A DNA stretch of 64,000 nt, from NCBI GenBank assembly GCA_900315095.1, contig OMXS01000007.1, positions 62,001 to 126,000 on the forward strand. Direction: 5' to 3'. This stretch comes from an uncultured Prevotellaceae bacterium (GTDB lineage Bacteria > Bacteroidota > Bacteroidia > Bacteroidales > Bacteroidaceae). Under the pieces are notes generated by a model. That model was not told the origin of the DNA. It ran no database searches and saw only the letters and a list, made by a program, of their open reading frames with translations. Both the position numbers and the translations under genes were made by a program. Of the stretch, positions 8,073-15,625 are shown piece after piece (the first letter of the stretch is position 1; each line of letters begins with the position of its first letter).

Positions 8073-9893
8073 TTATTTCCCTATCTCAGAGAGTTCGAGC
8101 CAACGGAAACTCTTCTCGTCGAGTTCTTCTTTAAGTTTCGGCAGACGTATGCTCTTCTCTGTCAGTTCCTCCACGCTCAGTTTTCCGCTGCATAGTTCTT
8201 CTTCCAGCATGCGTTGCTCAGCCTCCAGAGCCTCGATGTCTTTCTCTAGTTGCTGCATCTCGCGCTGTTCCTTGAACGAAAGGCGTCGGGGACGGGAGTT
8301 TGGTTCGCGCTCTGCGGTTGCCGATGTTTTTTGTGTGTTCTTTTTCTTCTCGGTCTTTTCTTCCTCCTTGCTTTGTAGTGCCGACCATTGGCGATACTGG
8401 GTGTAATTGCCGGGGAAGTCCTTGATAGCGCCATCGCCTTTGAACACAAGCAGATGGTCGACCACCTTGTCCATGAAATAGCGGTCGTGACTTACTACGA
8501 TAACACATCCTGCAAAGTCCTGAAGATATTCCTCAAGTATCTGTAGCGTCTGTATGTCGAGGTCGTTGGTGGGCTCGTCGAGAACAAGGAAGTTGGGGTT
8601 GCGCATCAATACCGTGCAAAGATACAGCTTGCGCCGCTCACCTCCAGAAAGTTTGTACACATAGTTGTGCTGCTGCTCGGGTGTGAAGAGGAAGTGCTGC
8701 AAGAACTGCGATGCCGTTAGATGGCGCCCACTTCCGAGGTCGATATACTCGGCAATGTCTCTAACCACGTCTATTACCTTCTGCTGCTCGTTGAACTGCA
8801 AACCCTCTTGCGAGAAATATCCGAAGCGTACGGTCTCGCCGATGTCAAACTTCCCGCTGTCAGGCTTCTCGATGCCAAGAAGGAGTTTTATGAAGGTGCT
8901 CTTTCCTGTTCCGTTGTTGCCTACGATTCCCATCTTCTCATAACGGGCGAAGTTATAGTAGAAGTCCTTTAGGATTGTTACCGATGACTGCTCGTTGCCG
9001 AAAGACTTAGAGACATACTGGCACTCGAAAATCTTGCTGCCTATGTAAACGTTGCTGCGGCGCAACCTCATCTGGCGTTCCTCGATGCGTTGCTTTGCCA
9101 CTCGTTCAAGGTCGGCAAAAGCCTCTTCGCGATAGCGCGCCTTGTGGCCTCGTGCCTGCGGCTGCCGTCTCATCCATTCCAGTTCTCTGCGGTACAGGTT
9201 GTTTGCTCGTGCTATTTCCGCCCGTTTGTTGTCAATACGCTCCTGACGTTTCTCAAGATAGTAACTGTAGTTGCCTCGGTAGGTGTATATCGTCTGGTCG
9301 TCGAGTTCCATTATGATGTTGCACACTCGGTCGAGGAAGAAACGGTCGTGAGTGACCATCAGCAGAGTCTTGTTTCCACGGCTGAGGAACCCCTCGAGCC
9401 ATTCAATCATTTCAAGGTCGAGGTGGTTGGTGGGCTCGTCAAGGATAAGAAGGTCTGGCTCTGTGATGAGAACATTGGCAAGAGCCACGCGTTTCTGTTG
9501 GCCGCCGCTCAGTTCGCGCATTGGCTGCTCGAGGTTTCTTATCTTCAGTTTTGTGAGGATTTGCTTTGCTTTCAGCATTTTCGCATCCCTTTCAGCCCTG
9601 TCGTCATCCTCTTTTATAGTGGTGCGGAAGCATGCGTCAAGAACGCTCTCGTCGGGATTGAAATTAGGCGACTGCATGAGGTATCCCACTCGAAGGCCCT
9701 TTCTGAAAATGATGTCGCCGCTGTCATAGCCCTCGTTGCCGTTAATAATAGAAAGGAGAGTGCTCTTGCCTGTTCCGTTCTTGGCAATAAGTCCCACACG
9801 CTGCCCCTCGCCAATGCTCATGTTAAGGTTTTCAAAGAGCAATAGTTCTCCGAAGGACTTCGTAAGGTTCTGTATGTCAAGATATGGGTTCAT
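8073..9893 (-). CDS. ABC-F family ATPase, Uup-like
   Basis: The 606-residue protein has two ATP-binding cassettes and no membrane segment, the layout of ABC-F proteins that act on the ribosome or on branched DNA. The first cassette has Walker A GLIAKNGTGKSTLL, signature LSGGQQKR and LLILDEPTNHLD. The second has GIVGNNGTGKSTF, LSGGERRK and LVLDEPTNDLD. The linker between them contains the basic ARGHKARYREEAF stretch. The last 100 residues form a charged coiled coil, which points to the Uup branch. It starts 2 bp after the engB stop codon, so the two are surely co-transcribed. It could also be an antibiotic-resistance ABC-F, but the coiled coil and chromosomal setting argue for housekeeping. 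Confidence 0.9.
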   Translation of the reverse strand: MNPYLDIQNLTKSFGELLLFENLNMSIGEGQRVGLIAKNGTGKSTLLSIINGNEGYDSGDIIFRKGLRVGYLMQSPNFNPDESVLDACFRTTIKEDDDRAERDAKMLKAKQILTKLKIRNLEQPMRELSGGQQKRVALANVLITEPDLLILDEPTNHLDLEMIEWLEGFLSRGNKTLLMVTHDRFFLDRVCNIIMELDDQTIYTYRGNYSYYLEKRQERIDNKRAEIARANNLYRRELEWMRRQPQARGHKARYREEAFADLERVAKQRIEERQMRLRRSNVYIGSKIFECQYVSKSFGNEQSSVTILKDFYYNFARYEKMGIVGNNGTGKSTFIKLLLGIEKPDSGKFDIGETVRFGYFSQEGLQFNEQQKVIDVVRDIAEYIDLGSGRHLTASQFLQHFLFTPEQQHNYVYKLSGGERRKLYLCTVLMRNPNFLVLDEPTNDLDIQTLQILEEYLQDFAGCVIVVSHDRYFMDKVVDHLLVFKGDGAIKDFPGNYTQYRQWSALQSKEEEKTEKKKNTQKTSATAEREPNSRPRRLSFKEQREMQQLEKDIEALEAEQRMLEEELCSGKLSVEELTEKSIRLPKLKEELDEKSFRWLELSEIGK

Positions 9894-9894
9894 G

Positions 9895-10497
9895 CTATCC
9901 AGCCACTTCTTTGTTTATCTGGTCGATATAGTCGAGAATCTCGTCCCGCCCGTATGCTTTCTCTGCACTTGAAATGAAGTAGGGCGGCAGTATCTCCCAT
10001 GTGTCTTCGAGTTTAGACATGTAGGCCTCTGCCTGTTGCTTCATCTTGCTTGGCGCCAGTTTGTCAGCCTTGGTGAATATCAGGGCAAATGGTATCTCGC
10101 TCTTTCCCAGCCAGTCGATAAACTCGCGGTCTATCTGCTGAGGGTCGTGCCTGATGTCCACAAGCACAAAGACGTTGGTGAGTTGGCGGCGCTGCAGGAT
10201 GTATGACGATATCATCTGCTCCAGTTTGTCGCGCTGTGTCTTTGAGCGCTTGGCATAACCATAGCCGGGGAGGTCAACCAGATACCACTCGTTGTTGATG
10301 ATGAAATGGTTGATGAGCAGAGTCTTTCCTGGTGTTGATGATGTCTTGGCAAGGCCTTTGTGGTTGCAGAGCATGTTGATAAGGCTCGACTTGCCTACGT
10401 TGCTCCTTCCTATGAAGGCATATTCAGGCTTGGTGTCCTTTGGGCATTGGCTCACCGTGGCGCTGCTGATGCTGAATTCTGATTTCGTTATTTTCAT
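9895..10497 (-). CDS. engB: ribosome biogenesis GTPase EngB (YihA/YsxC)
   Basis: This is a 200-residue GTPase with G1 [10 protein letters not shown]3 DLPGYG and G4 TKAD motifs, ending in a short C-terminal helix. Members of the family are needed for assembly of the 50S subunit. I place the start at ATG 10497 (MKITKSEF). A longer frame to TTG 10512 exists, but that TTG overlaps the -7 promoter box at 10510-10517 and so cannot be translated from this promoter. The leader is then only about 9 bases. The ABC-F gene follows at once. The recR promoter faces the other way about 50 bp upstream. Confidence 0.95.
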   Translation of the reverse strand: MKITKSEFSISSATVSQCPKDTKPEYAFIGRSNVGKSSLINMLCNHKGLAKTSSTPGKTLLINHFIINNEWYLVDLPGYGYAKRSKTQRDKLEQMISSYILQRRQLTNVFVLVDIRHDPQQIDREFIDWLGKSEIPFALIFTKADKLAPSKMKQQAEAYMSKLEDTWEILPPYFISSAEKAYGRDEILDYIDQINKEVAG

Positions 10498-10509
10498 ATA
10501 TTTTTGCTG

Positions 10510-10517
10510 CAAAGGTA
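10510..10517 (-). promoter_or_regulatory. engB promoter -7 box
   Basis: Reads TACCTTTG on the minus strand. It decides the engB start: the ATG at 10497 lies 13 bases from the end of the box. Confidence 0.65.
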
Positions 10518-10561
10518 CGAAATTAATTCTTATTTCTTAATCTATAGTAATAAATATTTAG

Positions 10562-10569
10562 TAACTTTG
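10562..10569 (+). promoter_or_regulatory. recR promoter -7 box
   Basis: TAACTTTG, 20 bases before ATG 10590, divergent from the engB promoter. Confidence 0.65.
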
Positions 10570-10589
10570 CAGCCGAAATAAACGTTCAG

Positions 10590-11204
10590 ATGACTCAACA
10601 ATACCCATCATTACTGCTCGAGAAGGCAGTCAGCGAAGTGTCTAAACTGCCCGGCATAGGCAGGAAGACGGCCTTGAGGCTTGTGCTGCATCTGCTGAGG
10701 CAGGAAGACGGGGCGGTTGACGAACTGACGGCTGCGCTAAGCAAGCTGAAGCACGAGGTGCGCCATTGCCGTATATGCCACAACATCAGCGACAGCGATG
10801 TGTGCCCGATATGCTCCGACCAGCGCCGAGACAGCACCACCATTTGCGTCGTTGAGAACATTCAGGACGTTATGGCGATAGAGAATACCCAGCAGTATCA
10901 TGGACTCTATCATGTTCTCGGCGGCATCATCTCGCCCATCGACGGCATCGGGCCGAGCGACATAGAGGTTGAGTCTTTGGTTAAGCGGGTGTCCGAAGGT
11001 GGCGTTTCGGAAGTGATAATGGCTCTGAGCAGCACGATGGAAGGAGACACTACTGCCTTCTATATCTTCAGGAAACTCGCTCCTTACGAAGTGAAGCAAA
11101 GCGTGATAGCACGCGGCATCAGCGTAGGCAACGAACTGGAATATACCGACGAAATAACCCTTGGGCGCAGTATACTGAACAGAGTGCCCTACGATAAATT
11201 ATGA
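10590..11204 (+). CDS. recR: recombination protein RecR
   Basis: The 204-residue protein has the helix-hairpin-helix [12 protein letters not shown] near the N-terminus, the C4 zinc finger [16 protein letters not shown], and a Toprim domain ([14 protein letters not shown]). RecR with RecF and RecO loads RecA at gaps in DNA. The length matches the family. It overlaps the next gene by 4 bp (ATGA), and is first in a run of four tightly packed genes. Confidence 0.97.
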   Translation: MTQQYPSLLLEKAVSEVSKLPGIGRKTALRLVLHLLRQEDGAVDELTAALSKLKHEVRHCRICHNISDSDVCPICSDQRRDSTTICVVENIQDVMAIENTQQYHGLYHVLGGIISPIDGIGPSDIEVESLVKRVSEGGVSEVIMALSSTMEGDTTAFYIFRKLAPYEVKQSVIARGISVGNELEYTDEITLGRSILNRVPYDKL

Positions 11205-11608
11205 ATAACAGATTGAAAGTCTTATTTTGGGCATCAATAGCGGTTTCTTTAGTGTTGGTCTTGCTTTTCGAGACAAACGTGCTGCTGCCTGGTGCACTTG
11301 CCGACGAGGTGAGTGTGCAGTTTGTGGTCGTTACATTATTAGAGTTGCTTACCATTTGCTGCATCCCGCTTGCTGTGCGCATGTTCCGTTTCAAGAAGAT
11401 ACGTGGCGACATCAAGAACGGTCATTACATGAAGTGGGCCTTCTTGCGCCTTTCGTTGCTTGCGCTATTGCTCGTATGTAACACCTTATTATATTATATA
11501 TATATGAACGTGGCGTTTGGATATTTGGCTATCATCGTATTAATATCTATGATTTTCATCTATCCATCGGAGTCACGAATGAAAAGTGAAACGACTATAG
11601 AAGAATGA
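11201..11608 (+). CDS. small integral membrane protein, unknown function
   Basis: The 135-residue protein has about four hydrophobic segments (near 9-26, 34-55, 75-95 and 98-117) and a short charged tail. I recognise no family. It is translationally coupled on both sides by ATGA overlaps, with recR before and the glycosyltransferase after. That suggests a fixed membrane partner role in this gene set rather than a spurious frame. Confidence 0.75.
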   Translation: MNNRLKVLFWASIAVSLVLVLLFETNVLLPGALADEVSVQFVVVTLLELLTICCIPLAVRMFRFKKIRGDIKNGHYMKWAFLRLSLLALLLVCNTLLYYIYMNVAFGYLAIIVLISMIFIYPSESRMKSETTIEE

Positions 11609-12798
11609 AACTTACGGTAATCATAGTAAGTTATAATGTTAGGCATTACGTGGAGCAATGCCTTAACAGTCTTTACCGCGCCCTTAATGGTATCGAGGCA
11701 GAGATTTATGTCGTGGATAACCACTCTAGGGACGATACTGTTGAGGCTCTCACACGCTCTTATCCTGATGTTAATTTAGTGGCAAGCAACCATAACTTGG
11801 GTTTTGCTCGTGCCAACAACATAGCCGTAAAACAGTCGGAAAGCGAGTATGTGCTTCTTATAAACCCTGACACCTTTGTCGGCGAGGGAGTCATATCAGA
11901 ATGCTTGAAGTTCATGGATGAGCATGCCGATGCTGGCGCTCTAGGCGTGCGCATGATAGACAGCAACGGAAATGTGGCGCAGGAGAGTCGCCGAGGATTG
12001 CCCACGCCGATGACAGCGTTCTACAAGATGTGCGGTCTTTGCAAGCGTTTCCCCAAGAACACCCGTTTCGGAAAATATTATATGGGATATCTTCCGTGGG
12101 ACAAGCCTGTAGAGATTGAGGTGGTCAGCGGTGCTTTCTTCATGATGCGACGTGCTTCCCTTGAGAAAGTAGGATTGCTTGATGAAGACTTCTTCATGTA
12201 TGGCGAGGATATAGACCTCAGTTACAGATTGCTAAAGGCGGGACTACATAACTGGTATTATCCCGCAACCATCCTGCACTATAAGGGAGAGAGCACGCAG
12301 AAGAGTAGTTTCCGCTATGTGCACGTGTTCTATGAGGCGATGTTCATCTTCTTCAGAAAGCACTTCGGCAACATGTCGTGGCTTCTCAGCATTCCTATAA
12401 AAACGGCCATCTTCTTTAAAGCTTCGGTGGCTGCGCTGGCGTTGGCATGGGGCAGAATGCGCAAGGCACTCGGTTTCTATAAGTCACGCGACCGTTATCC
12501 CGACTATGTGTTTATTGGTCGTGAGTGCGCTATAAAGAACTGTAGGCGCATCTCAAGGAAAATGGGACTCAACGCGAGATTCTTCACAGCCGACAGCACT
12601 TCGCTGCCGGAAGGCCATAATGCAATAAAAGAGGTGTGCAGCATAAACACTCCCACCTATGTTGTTTATGATATCGATGCCTATTCTTACGAGGAGATTT
12701 TGAAGATATTCAGTACTAACCCGCTGAAGAATCTTAGCATCGGCACATTCGACATGAGGAGCAATAAGATAATAACCAATAAAGAGGTGTTGGTATGA
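11605..12798 (+). CDS. family 2 glycosyltransferase
   Basis: The 397-residue protein opens with LTVIIVSYNVRHYVEQCL, then has VDNHSRDDT (about 35-43), NPDTFVGEG and the acceptor-side EDIDLSYRLLKAG, all standard for GT2 rhamnosyl-like transferases. A hydrophobic stretch near 250-285 suggests membrane association. The last 90 residues (after RDRYPDYVFIGRECA) form an additional alpha/beta domain that I cannot assign. The donor and acceptor are unknown; a surface polysaccharide role is likely. It is coupled to genes on both sides by 4-bp overlaps. Confidence 0.88.
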   Translation: MKLTVIIVSYNVRHYVEQCLNSLYRALNGIEAEIYVVDNHSRDDTVEALTRSYPDVNLVASNHNLGFARANNIAVKQSESEYVLLINPDTFVGEGVISECLKFMDEHADAGALGVRMIDSNGNVAQESRRGLPTPMTAFYKMCGLCKRFPKNTRFGKYYMGYLPWDKPVEIEVVSGAFFMMRRASLEKVGLLDEDFFMYGEDIDLSYRLLKAGLHNWYYPATILHYKGESTQKSSFRYVHVFYEAMFIFFRKHFGNMSWLLSIPIKTAIFFKASVAALALAWGRMRKALGFYKSRDRYPDYVFIGRECAIKNCRRISRKMGLNARFFTADSTSLPEGHNAIKEVCSINTPTYVVYDIDAYSYEEILKIFSTNPLKNLSIGTFDMRSNKIITNKEVLV

Positions 12799-13310
12799 AC
12801 CAGAAACGCATCAGGTTAAGGGCATTGGAGCCAGAGGACCTTGACGAACTCTACCAGATAGAGAACGACAGACACTTGTGGGATGTCGGTCTTACCAATG
12901 TGCCTTATTCGCGTTTCGCCTTGCATGAGTATATTGCTAACTCTGCCAACGACATCTATGCAGACAAACAACTGCGGCTTATCATCGAGACGGAGGGAAA
13001 GACGGTGGCAGGCATCGTTGACCTATGCAATTATGACCCTCGCCACAATAGGGCAGAAGTGGGAATCGTAATCAAGTCTTCTTTCCGCAATCAGGGAATG
13101 GCTCATGTGGCACTTGAAGATCTGCATCGCTATGCAGGCGAGGTGTTAGGCATTTACCAACTTTATGCTGTTGTTTCAGATTCAAATGAACATTCTCTGC
13201 ATCTCTTTAAGTCGTTGGGGTATCAGCACACGGCCACACTAAAGCAATGGCTATGTTCTGGCGACGACTACCAGGATGCTTTGCTGTTGCAAAAAAAAAT
13301 AAAAAAATAG
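12795..13310 (+). CDS. GNAT family N-acetyltransferase (RimJ/RimL-like)
   Basis: This is a 171-residue single-domain protein starting QKRIRLRALEPEDLDELYQIEN. The acetyl-CoA-binding region is around VGIVIKSSFRNQGMAHVAL, followed by LHLFKSLGYQ, as in RimJ/RimL-like acetyltransferases. The substrate cannot be told. It overlaps the glycosyltransferase stop codon by 4 bp and ends the recR operon; the tRNA genes follow 72 bp on. Confidence 0.88.
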   Translation: MNQKRIRLRALEPEDLDELYQIENDRHLWDVGLTNVPYSRFALHEYIANSANDIYADKQLRLIIETEGKTVAGIVDLCNYDPRHNRAEVGIVIKSSFRNQGMAHVALEDLHRYAGEVLGIYQLYAVVSDSNEHSLHLFKSLGYQHTATLKQWLCSGDDYQDALLLQKKIKK

Positions 13311-13319
13311 CATGATTGT

Positions 13320-13351
13320 TTTGGTAGATACAAAAAAAAACTCTACCTTTG
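13320..13351 (+). promoter_or_regulatory. tRNA-Asp promoter
   Basis: TTTG (13320-13323), a 20-bp spacer and TACCTTTG (13344-13351) precede the first tRNA-Asp gene by 31 bp. Confidence 0.7.
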
Positions 13352-13382
13352 CACCCGCAATCAGAAAAAGGGCATAATGCAT

Positions 13383-13457
13383 GGTGCGTTAGTTCAGCCT
13401 GGTTAGAATGCCTGCCTGTCACGCAGGAGGTCACGGGTTCGAGTCCCGTACGCACCG
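13383..13457 (+). tRNA. tRNA-Asp (GTC), copy 1
   Basis: The 75-base cloverleaf has acceptor GGTGCGT/ACGCACC, anticodon stem CCTGC/GCAGG with loop CTGTCAC (anticodon GTC), and T-loop GGTTCGAGTCC. CCA is not encoded. It is identical to copy 2, which lies 42 bp further on. Confidence 0.96.
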
Positions 13458-13499
13458 CATAGATGTTCCTACATTGTTTCTGAAAGCAAAATCAGCGCT

Positions 13500-13574
13500 G
13501 GTGCGTTAGTTCAGCCTGGTTAGAATGCCTGCCTGTCACGCAGGAGGTCACGGGTTCGAGTCCCGTACGCACCG
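13500..13574 (+). tRNA. tRNA-Asp (GTC), copy 2
   Basis: Base-for-base the same as copy 1. It is followed directly by a terminator. Its 3' end plus that terminator is duplicated 131 bp downstream. Confidence 0.96.
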
Positions 13575-13606
13575 CATAAGGAAGTCTCAAGAGGACTTCC
13601 TTTTTT
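13557..13606 (+). repeat. direct repeat A: tRNA-Asp 3' end plus terminator
   Basis: Fifty bases, from CGAG in the T-arm through the terminator T run, recur exactly at 13688-13737. A tRNA 3' end repeated in this way is the usual mark of an integrase attachment site. Confidence 0.7.
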
Positions 13607-13607
13607 T
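13578..13607 (+). terminator. tRNA-Asp terminator
   Basis: AAGGAAGTC pairs with GACTTCCTT around a TCAAGAG loop, followed by a T run. Confidence 0.85.
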
Positions 13608-13687
13608 GTGCGTCCGCTCCTCTCACTTCGTGACCTCATCGGTCAGGGTTCTTTCTCCGCTTCGCTATGAAAGCGGCAAGCCGAGCG

Positions 13688-13705
13688 CGAGTCCCGTACG
13701 CACCG
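13688..13705 (+). pseudogene. tRNA-Asp 3' remnant
   Basis: The last 18 bases of tRNA-Asp (T-arm 3' side and acceptor strand) stand alone, with unrelated sequence replacing the rest of the tRNA. The 82 bp between the two direct repeats (13607-13687) shows no gene. Confidence 0.7.
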
Positions 13706-13737
13706 CATAAGGAAGTCTCAAGAGGACTTCCTTTTTT
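13688..13737 (+). repeat. direct repeat B: tRNA-Asp 3' end plus terminator
   Basis: Exact second copy of 13557-13606, including the hairpin terminator AAGGAAGTC/GACTTCCTT at 13709-13737. Confidence 0.7.
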
Positions 13738-13797
13738 GTAACCGTTAGTACAAAACGATTGAAATACAAAAGAAATCAGTATATTTTTAACTGAAAA

Positions 13798-13829
13798 TTT
13801 GGTTGTGCACATAAAAATGCCTACCTTTG
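13798..13829 (+). promoter_or_regulatory. tRNA-Arg promoter
   Basis: TTTG (13798-13801), a 20-bp spacer and TACCTTTG (13822-13829), 15 bp before the tRNA. Confidence 0.7.
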
Positions 13830-13844
13830 CACCCGATTTATGAT

Positions 13845-13919
13845 GGTTCCGTAGCTCAGTTGGATTAGAGCAACAGCCTTCTAAGCTGTGGGTCTTGGGT
13901 TCGAACCCCAACGGAATCA
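13845..13919 (+). tRNA. tRNA-Arg (TCT)
   Basis: The 75-base cloverleaf has acceptor GGTTCCG/CGGAATC (one G-T pair), anticodon stem ACAGC/GCTGT with loop CTTCTAA (anticodon TCT, reading AGA), and T-loop GGTTCGAACCC. Confidence 0.95.
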
Positions 13920-13934
13920 CTAAATTCAAGGAAG

Positions 13935-13971
13935 CGGAGACTGGAAGTTTATCTAGATCTCCGTTCTTTTT
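13935..13971 (+). terminator. tRNA-Arg terminator
   Basis: CGGAGA (13935-13940) pairs with TCTCCG (13958-13963), followed by TTCTTTTTG. Confidence 0.6.
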
Positions 13972-14267
13972 GTTTCAATGTAACCTCTCCAAATGCACTT
14001 TTACCTTGTCGAAACCAGCAATTAGGTGCTCCATCCTGTCATAAATGCCCTTTGAAGTGAGGTTTATGTGTTATTTTTTGAAACACCCTTTTTGCTGCAT
14101 ATGCAGTAAAAAACATCGAAAAAAGCGTTTCACATGTATTTTCGAGGCATGTGAAGGGCAGTTAGATGATGTTTATTTTGCCTTTTTACAGGTAATGAAA
14201 TCATTCTGAATTTTGACAGGATGTTGAACATGTCTGATAATCAGCCTCTTAGAAGAATATTAATTAT
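13972..14267. other. gene-free stretch left of the inverted-repeat element
   Basis: No coding frame is convincing here. The only structure noted is a perfect 12-bp palindrome, CTGCATATGCAG (14095-14106), inside a run of A and T tracts, and an imperfect GTTTCACATGT/GCATGTGAA pair (about 14127-14155). Confidence 0.4.
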
Positions 14268-14450
14268 TCGTGTGTTTCAGTTTCAGTTGTTTCAGTTATT
14301 TTTTAAGGGGTATCATTCTTGCTCTTTTACCTATTTATTATATATAATATATTGATTATTAATTAGTTATATATATATTATATGGGATTTGAAAAGTAAG
14401 CATACCTTAAAAAAACTAACTGAAACTGAAACAACTGAAACAAACGATAC
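14268..14450. repeat. MITE-like inverted-repeat element with A/T palindromic core
   Basis: The left arm (14268-14330) contains TGTTTCAGTTTCAGTTGTTTCAG and TTTTTTAAGG. The right arm (14391-14450) carries the same words inverted, in the order TGTTTCAGTTGTTTCAGTTTCAG. Between the arms lie 60 bp of almost pure A/T with TATATATA and TAATTA palindromes. No protein is encoded. The layout matches the element at 33724-33922, although the arm sequences differ. Confidence 0.65.
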
Positions 14451-14480
14451 TCACTCTTCCTCTACATGGCTTTGTTTGTA

Positions 14481-14632
14481 GACTTAGGCAGCAAAAATAA
14501 ATCTCTATTTATTTTGTATTGTTTTCGGTTTGCACTAACTCTGCGATTCCATCGCGAACTTAGGCTGCACCTCGGAAATAAAAAAGAATAAATTCTTTTT
14601 GTATTTCGCTCGCTTTGCACTAACTTTGCAGC
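14481..14632 (+). repeat. tandemly duplicated promoter region
   Basis: Two similar units, 14481-14544 and 14557-14632, each run from ACTTAGGC through an AAATAAA tract to a Bacteroides promoter. Unit 1 has TTTG (14513-14516) then TAACTCTG (14536-14543). Unit 2 has TTTG (14598-14601) then TAACTTTG (14621-14628). Both spacers are 19 bp. Unit 1 has one mismatch in the -7 box and may be a weakened copy. Confidence 0.65.
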
Positions 14633-15616
14633 ATGAAACAGATCAGATGGGGCTTTATAGGATGTGGCGAGGTTACTGAAAAGAAATCAGGACCCGCGTT
14701 CCGCGACGTGGAGGGTTCGGATATTGTTGCCGTCATGGGTCGTAATGCCGCCAAGACGCGCATGTATGCTGAGAGGCACAATATTCCGAAATGGTATACT
14801 GATGCGTCAGAATTGATTGAGGACGCTGATGTTAATGCCATATATATAGCGACACCTCCATCGAGCCACGCCACATATGCGATAATGTCTATGCGTGCTG
14901 GCAAACCTGTATATGTGGAGAAACCTCTGGCTGCAAGTTATGACGACTGTGCTCGCATCAACAGAGTGAGCGAGCAGACGGGTGTTCCTTGTTTCGTGGC
15001 TTATTACAGGCGTTATCTTCCTTATTTCATCAAGGTAATGGACATAGTCAAATCAGGCAAGATAGGCAAGATAATGGATGTGCAGATTAGTTTCTCTTGC
15101 CCTCCTCGCGAACTTGACTATTCCTCGCAGGAGAATCTCCCTTGGCGCCTTCAGCCCGATATTGCAGGAGGAGGTTATTTCTACGACCTTGCTCCTCATC
15201 AGCTTGACCTGCTTCAGTATATGTTCGGAGTAATAGTCAGGGCAGAGGGCATCTGCAGCAATCGTGGCGGGCTGTATAAGGCCGAGGACAACATAAGCGC
15301 ATGTTTCCAGTTCGAGTCGGGTGTATGCGGTAGCGGTTCATGGTGCTTCGTTGGGCATGAGTCATCACGCGATGACCGTATAAAGGTTATAGGCGATGCT
15401 GGCATGTTGTTGTTCTCGGTGTTCGATTATGCTCCTATCGACCTTATCACTAGCGAGGGTCACACGAGCATCGTGGTGGCTAATCCGCCATACGTCCAGT
15501 TACCTATTATAAAGAGCGTCATAGAGCATCTTCAGGGCCTGGATGTTTGCGAGTGTACCAGCGTCTCAGGCACTCCGGTAAACTGGGTAATGGACAGGAT
15601 ATTGGGTAAATTCTAA
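14633..15616 (+). CDS. Gfo/Idh/MocA family oxidoreductase
   Basis: The 327-residue protein starts MKQIRWGFIGCGEVTEKK, with the Rossmann GxGxxx nucleotide-binding turn at residues 8-13. It has the family EKPLA motif (about 98-102), where the lysine contacts substrate and cofactor. Such enzymes oxidise or reduce sugars, inositols or related compounds with NAD(P). The substrate is not evident. The ATG is only 5 bases after the -7 box TAACTTTG, so the transcript should have almost no leader. The Rossmann motif so near the N-terminus rules out a later start. The DUF4421 gene follows 9 bp after its stop. Confidence 0.9.
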   Translation: MKQIRWGFIGCGEVTEKKSGPAFRDVEGSDIVAVMGRNAAKTRMYAERHNIPKWYTDASELIEDADVNAIYIATPPSSHATYAIMSMRAGKPVYVEKPLAASYDDCARINRVSEQTGVPCFVAYYRRYLPYFIKVMDIVKSGKIGKIMDVQISFSCPPRELDYSSQENLPWRLQPDIAGGGYFYDLAPHQLDLLQYMFGVIVRAEGICSNRGGLYKAEDNISACFQFESGVCGSGSWCFVGHESSRDDRIKVIGDAGMLLFSVFDYAPIDLITSEGHTSIVVANPPYVQLPIIKSVIEHLQGLDVCECTSVSGTPVNWVMDRILGKF

Positions 15617-15625
15617 TATATACTT

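Noticed and set aside
13607-13687. A short gene between the tRNA-Asp direct repeats
   Set aside because: Only 82 bp, no start with a sensible frame, and the sequence is bounded by the repeated tRNA end.
14331-14390. A/T-rich region as a replication origin
   Set aside because: No cluster of DnaA boxes was noticed and no dnaA or gidA neighbour is present; the inverted arms point to a repeat element instead.
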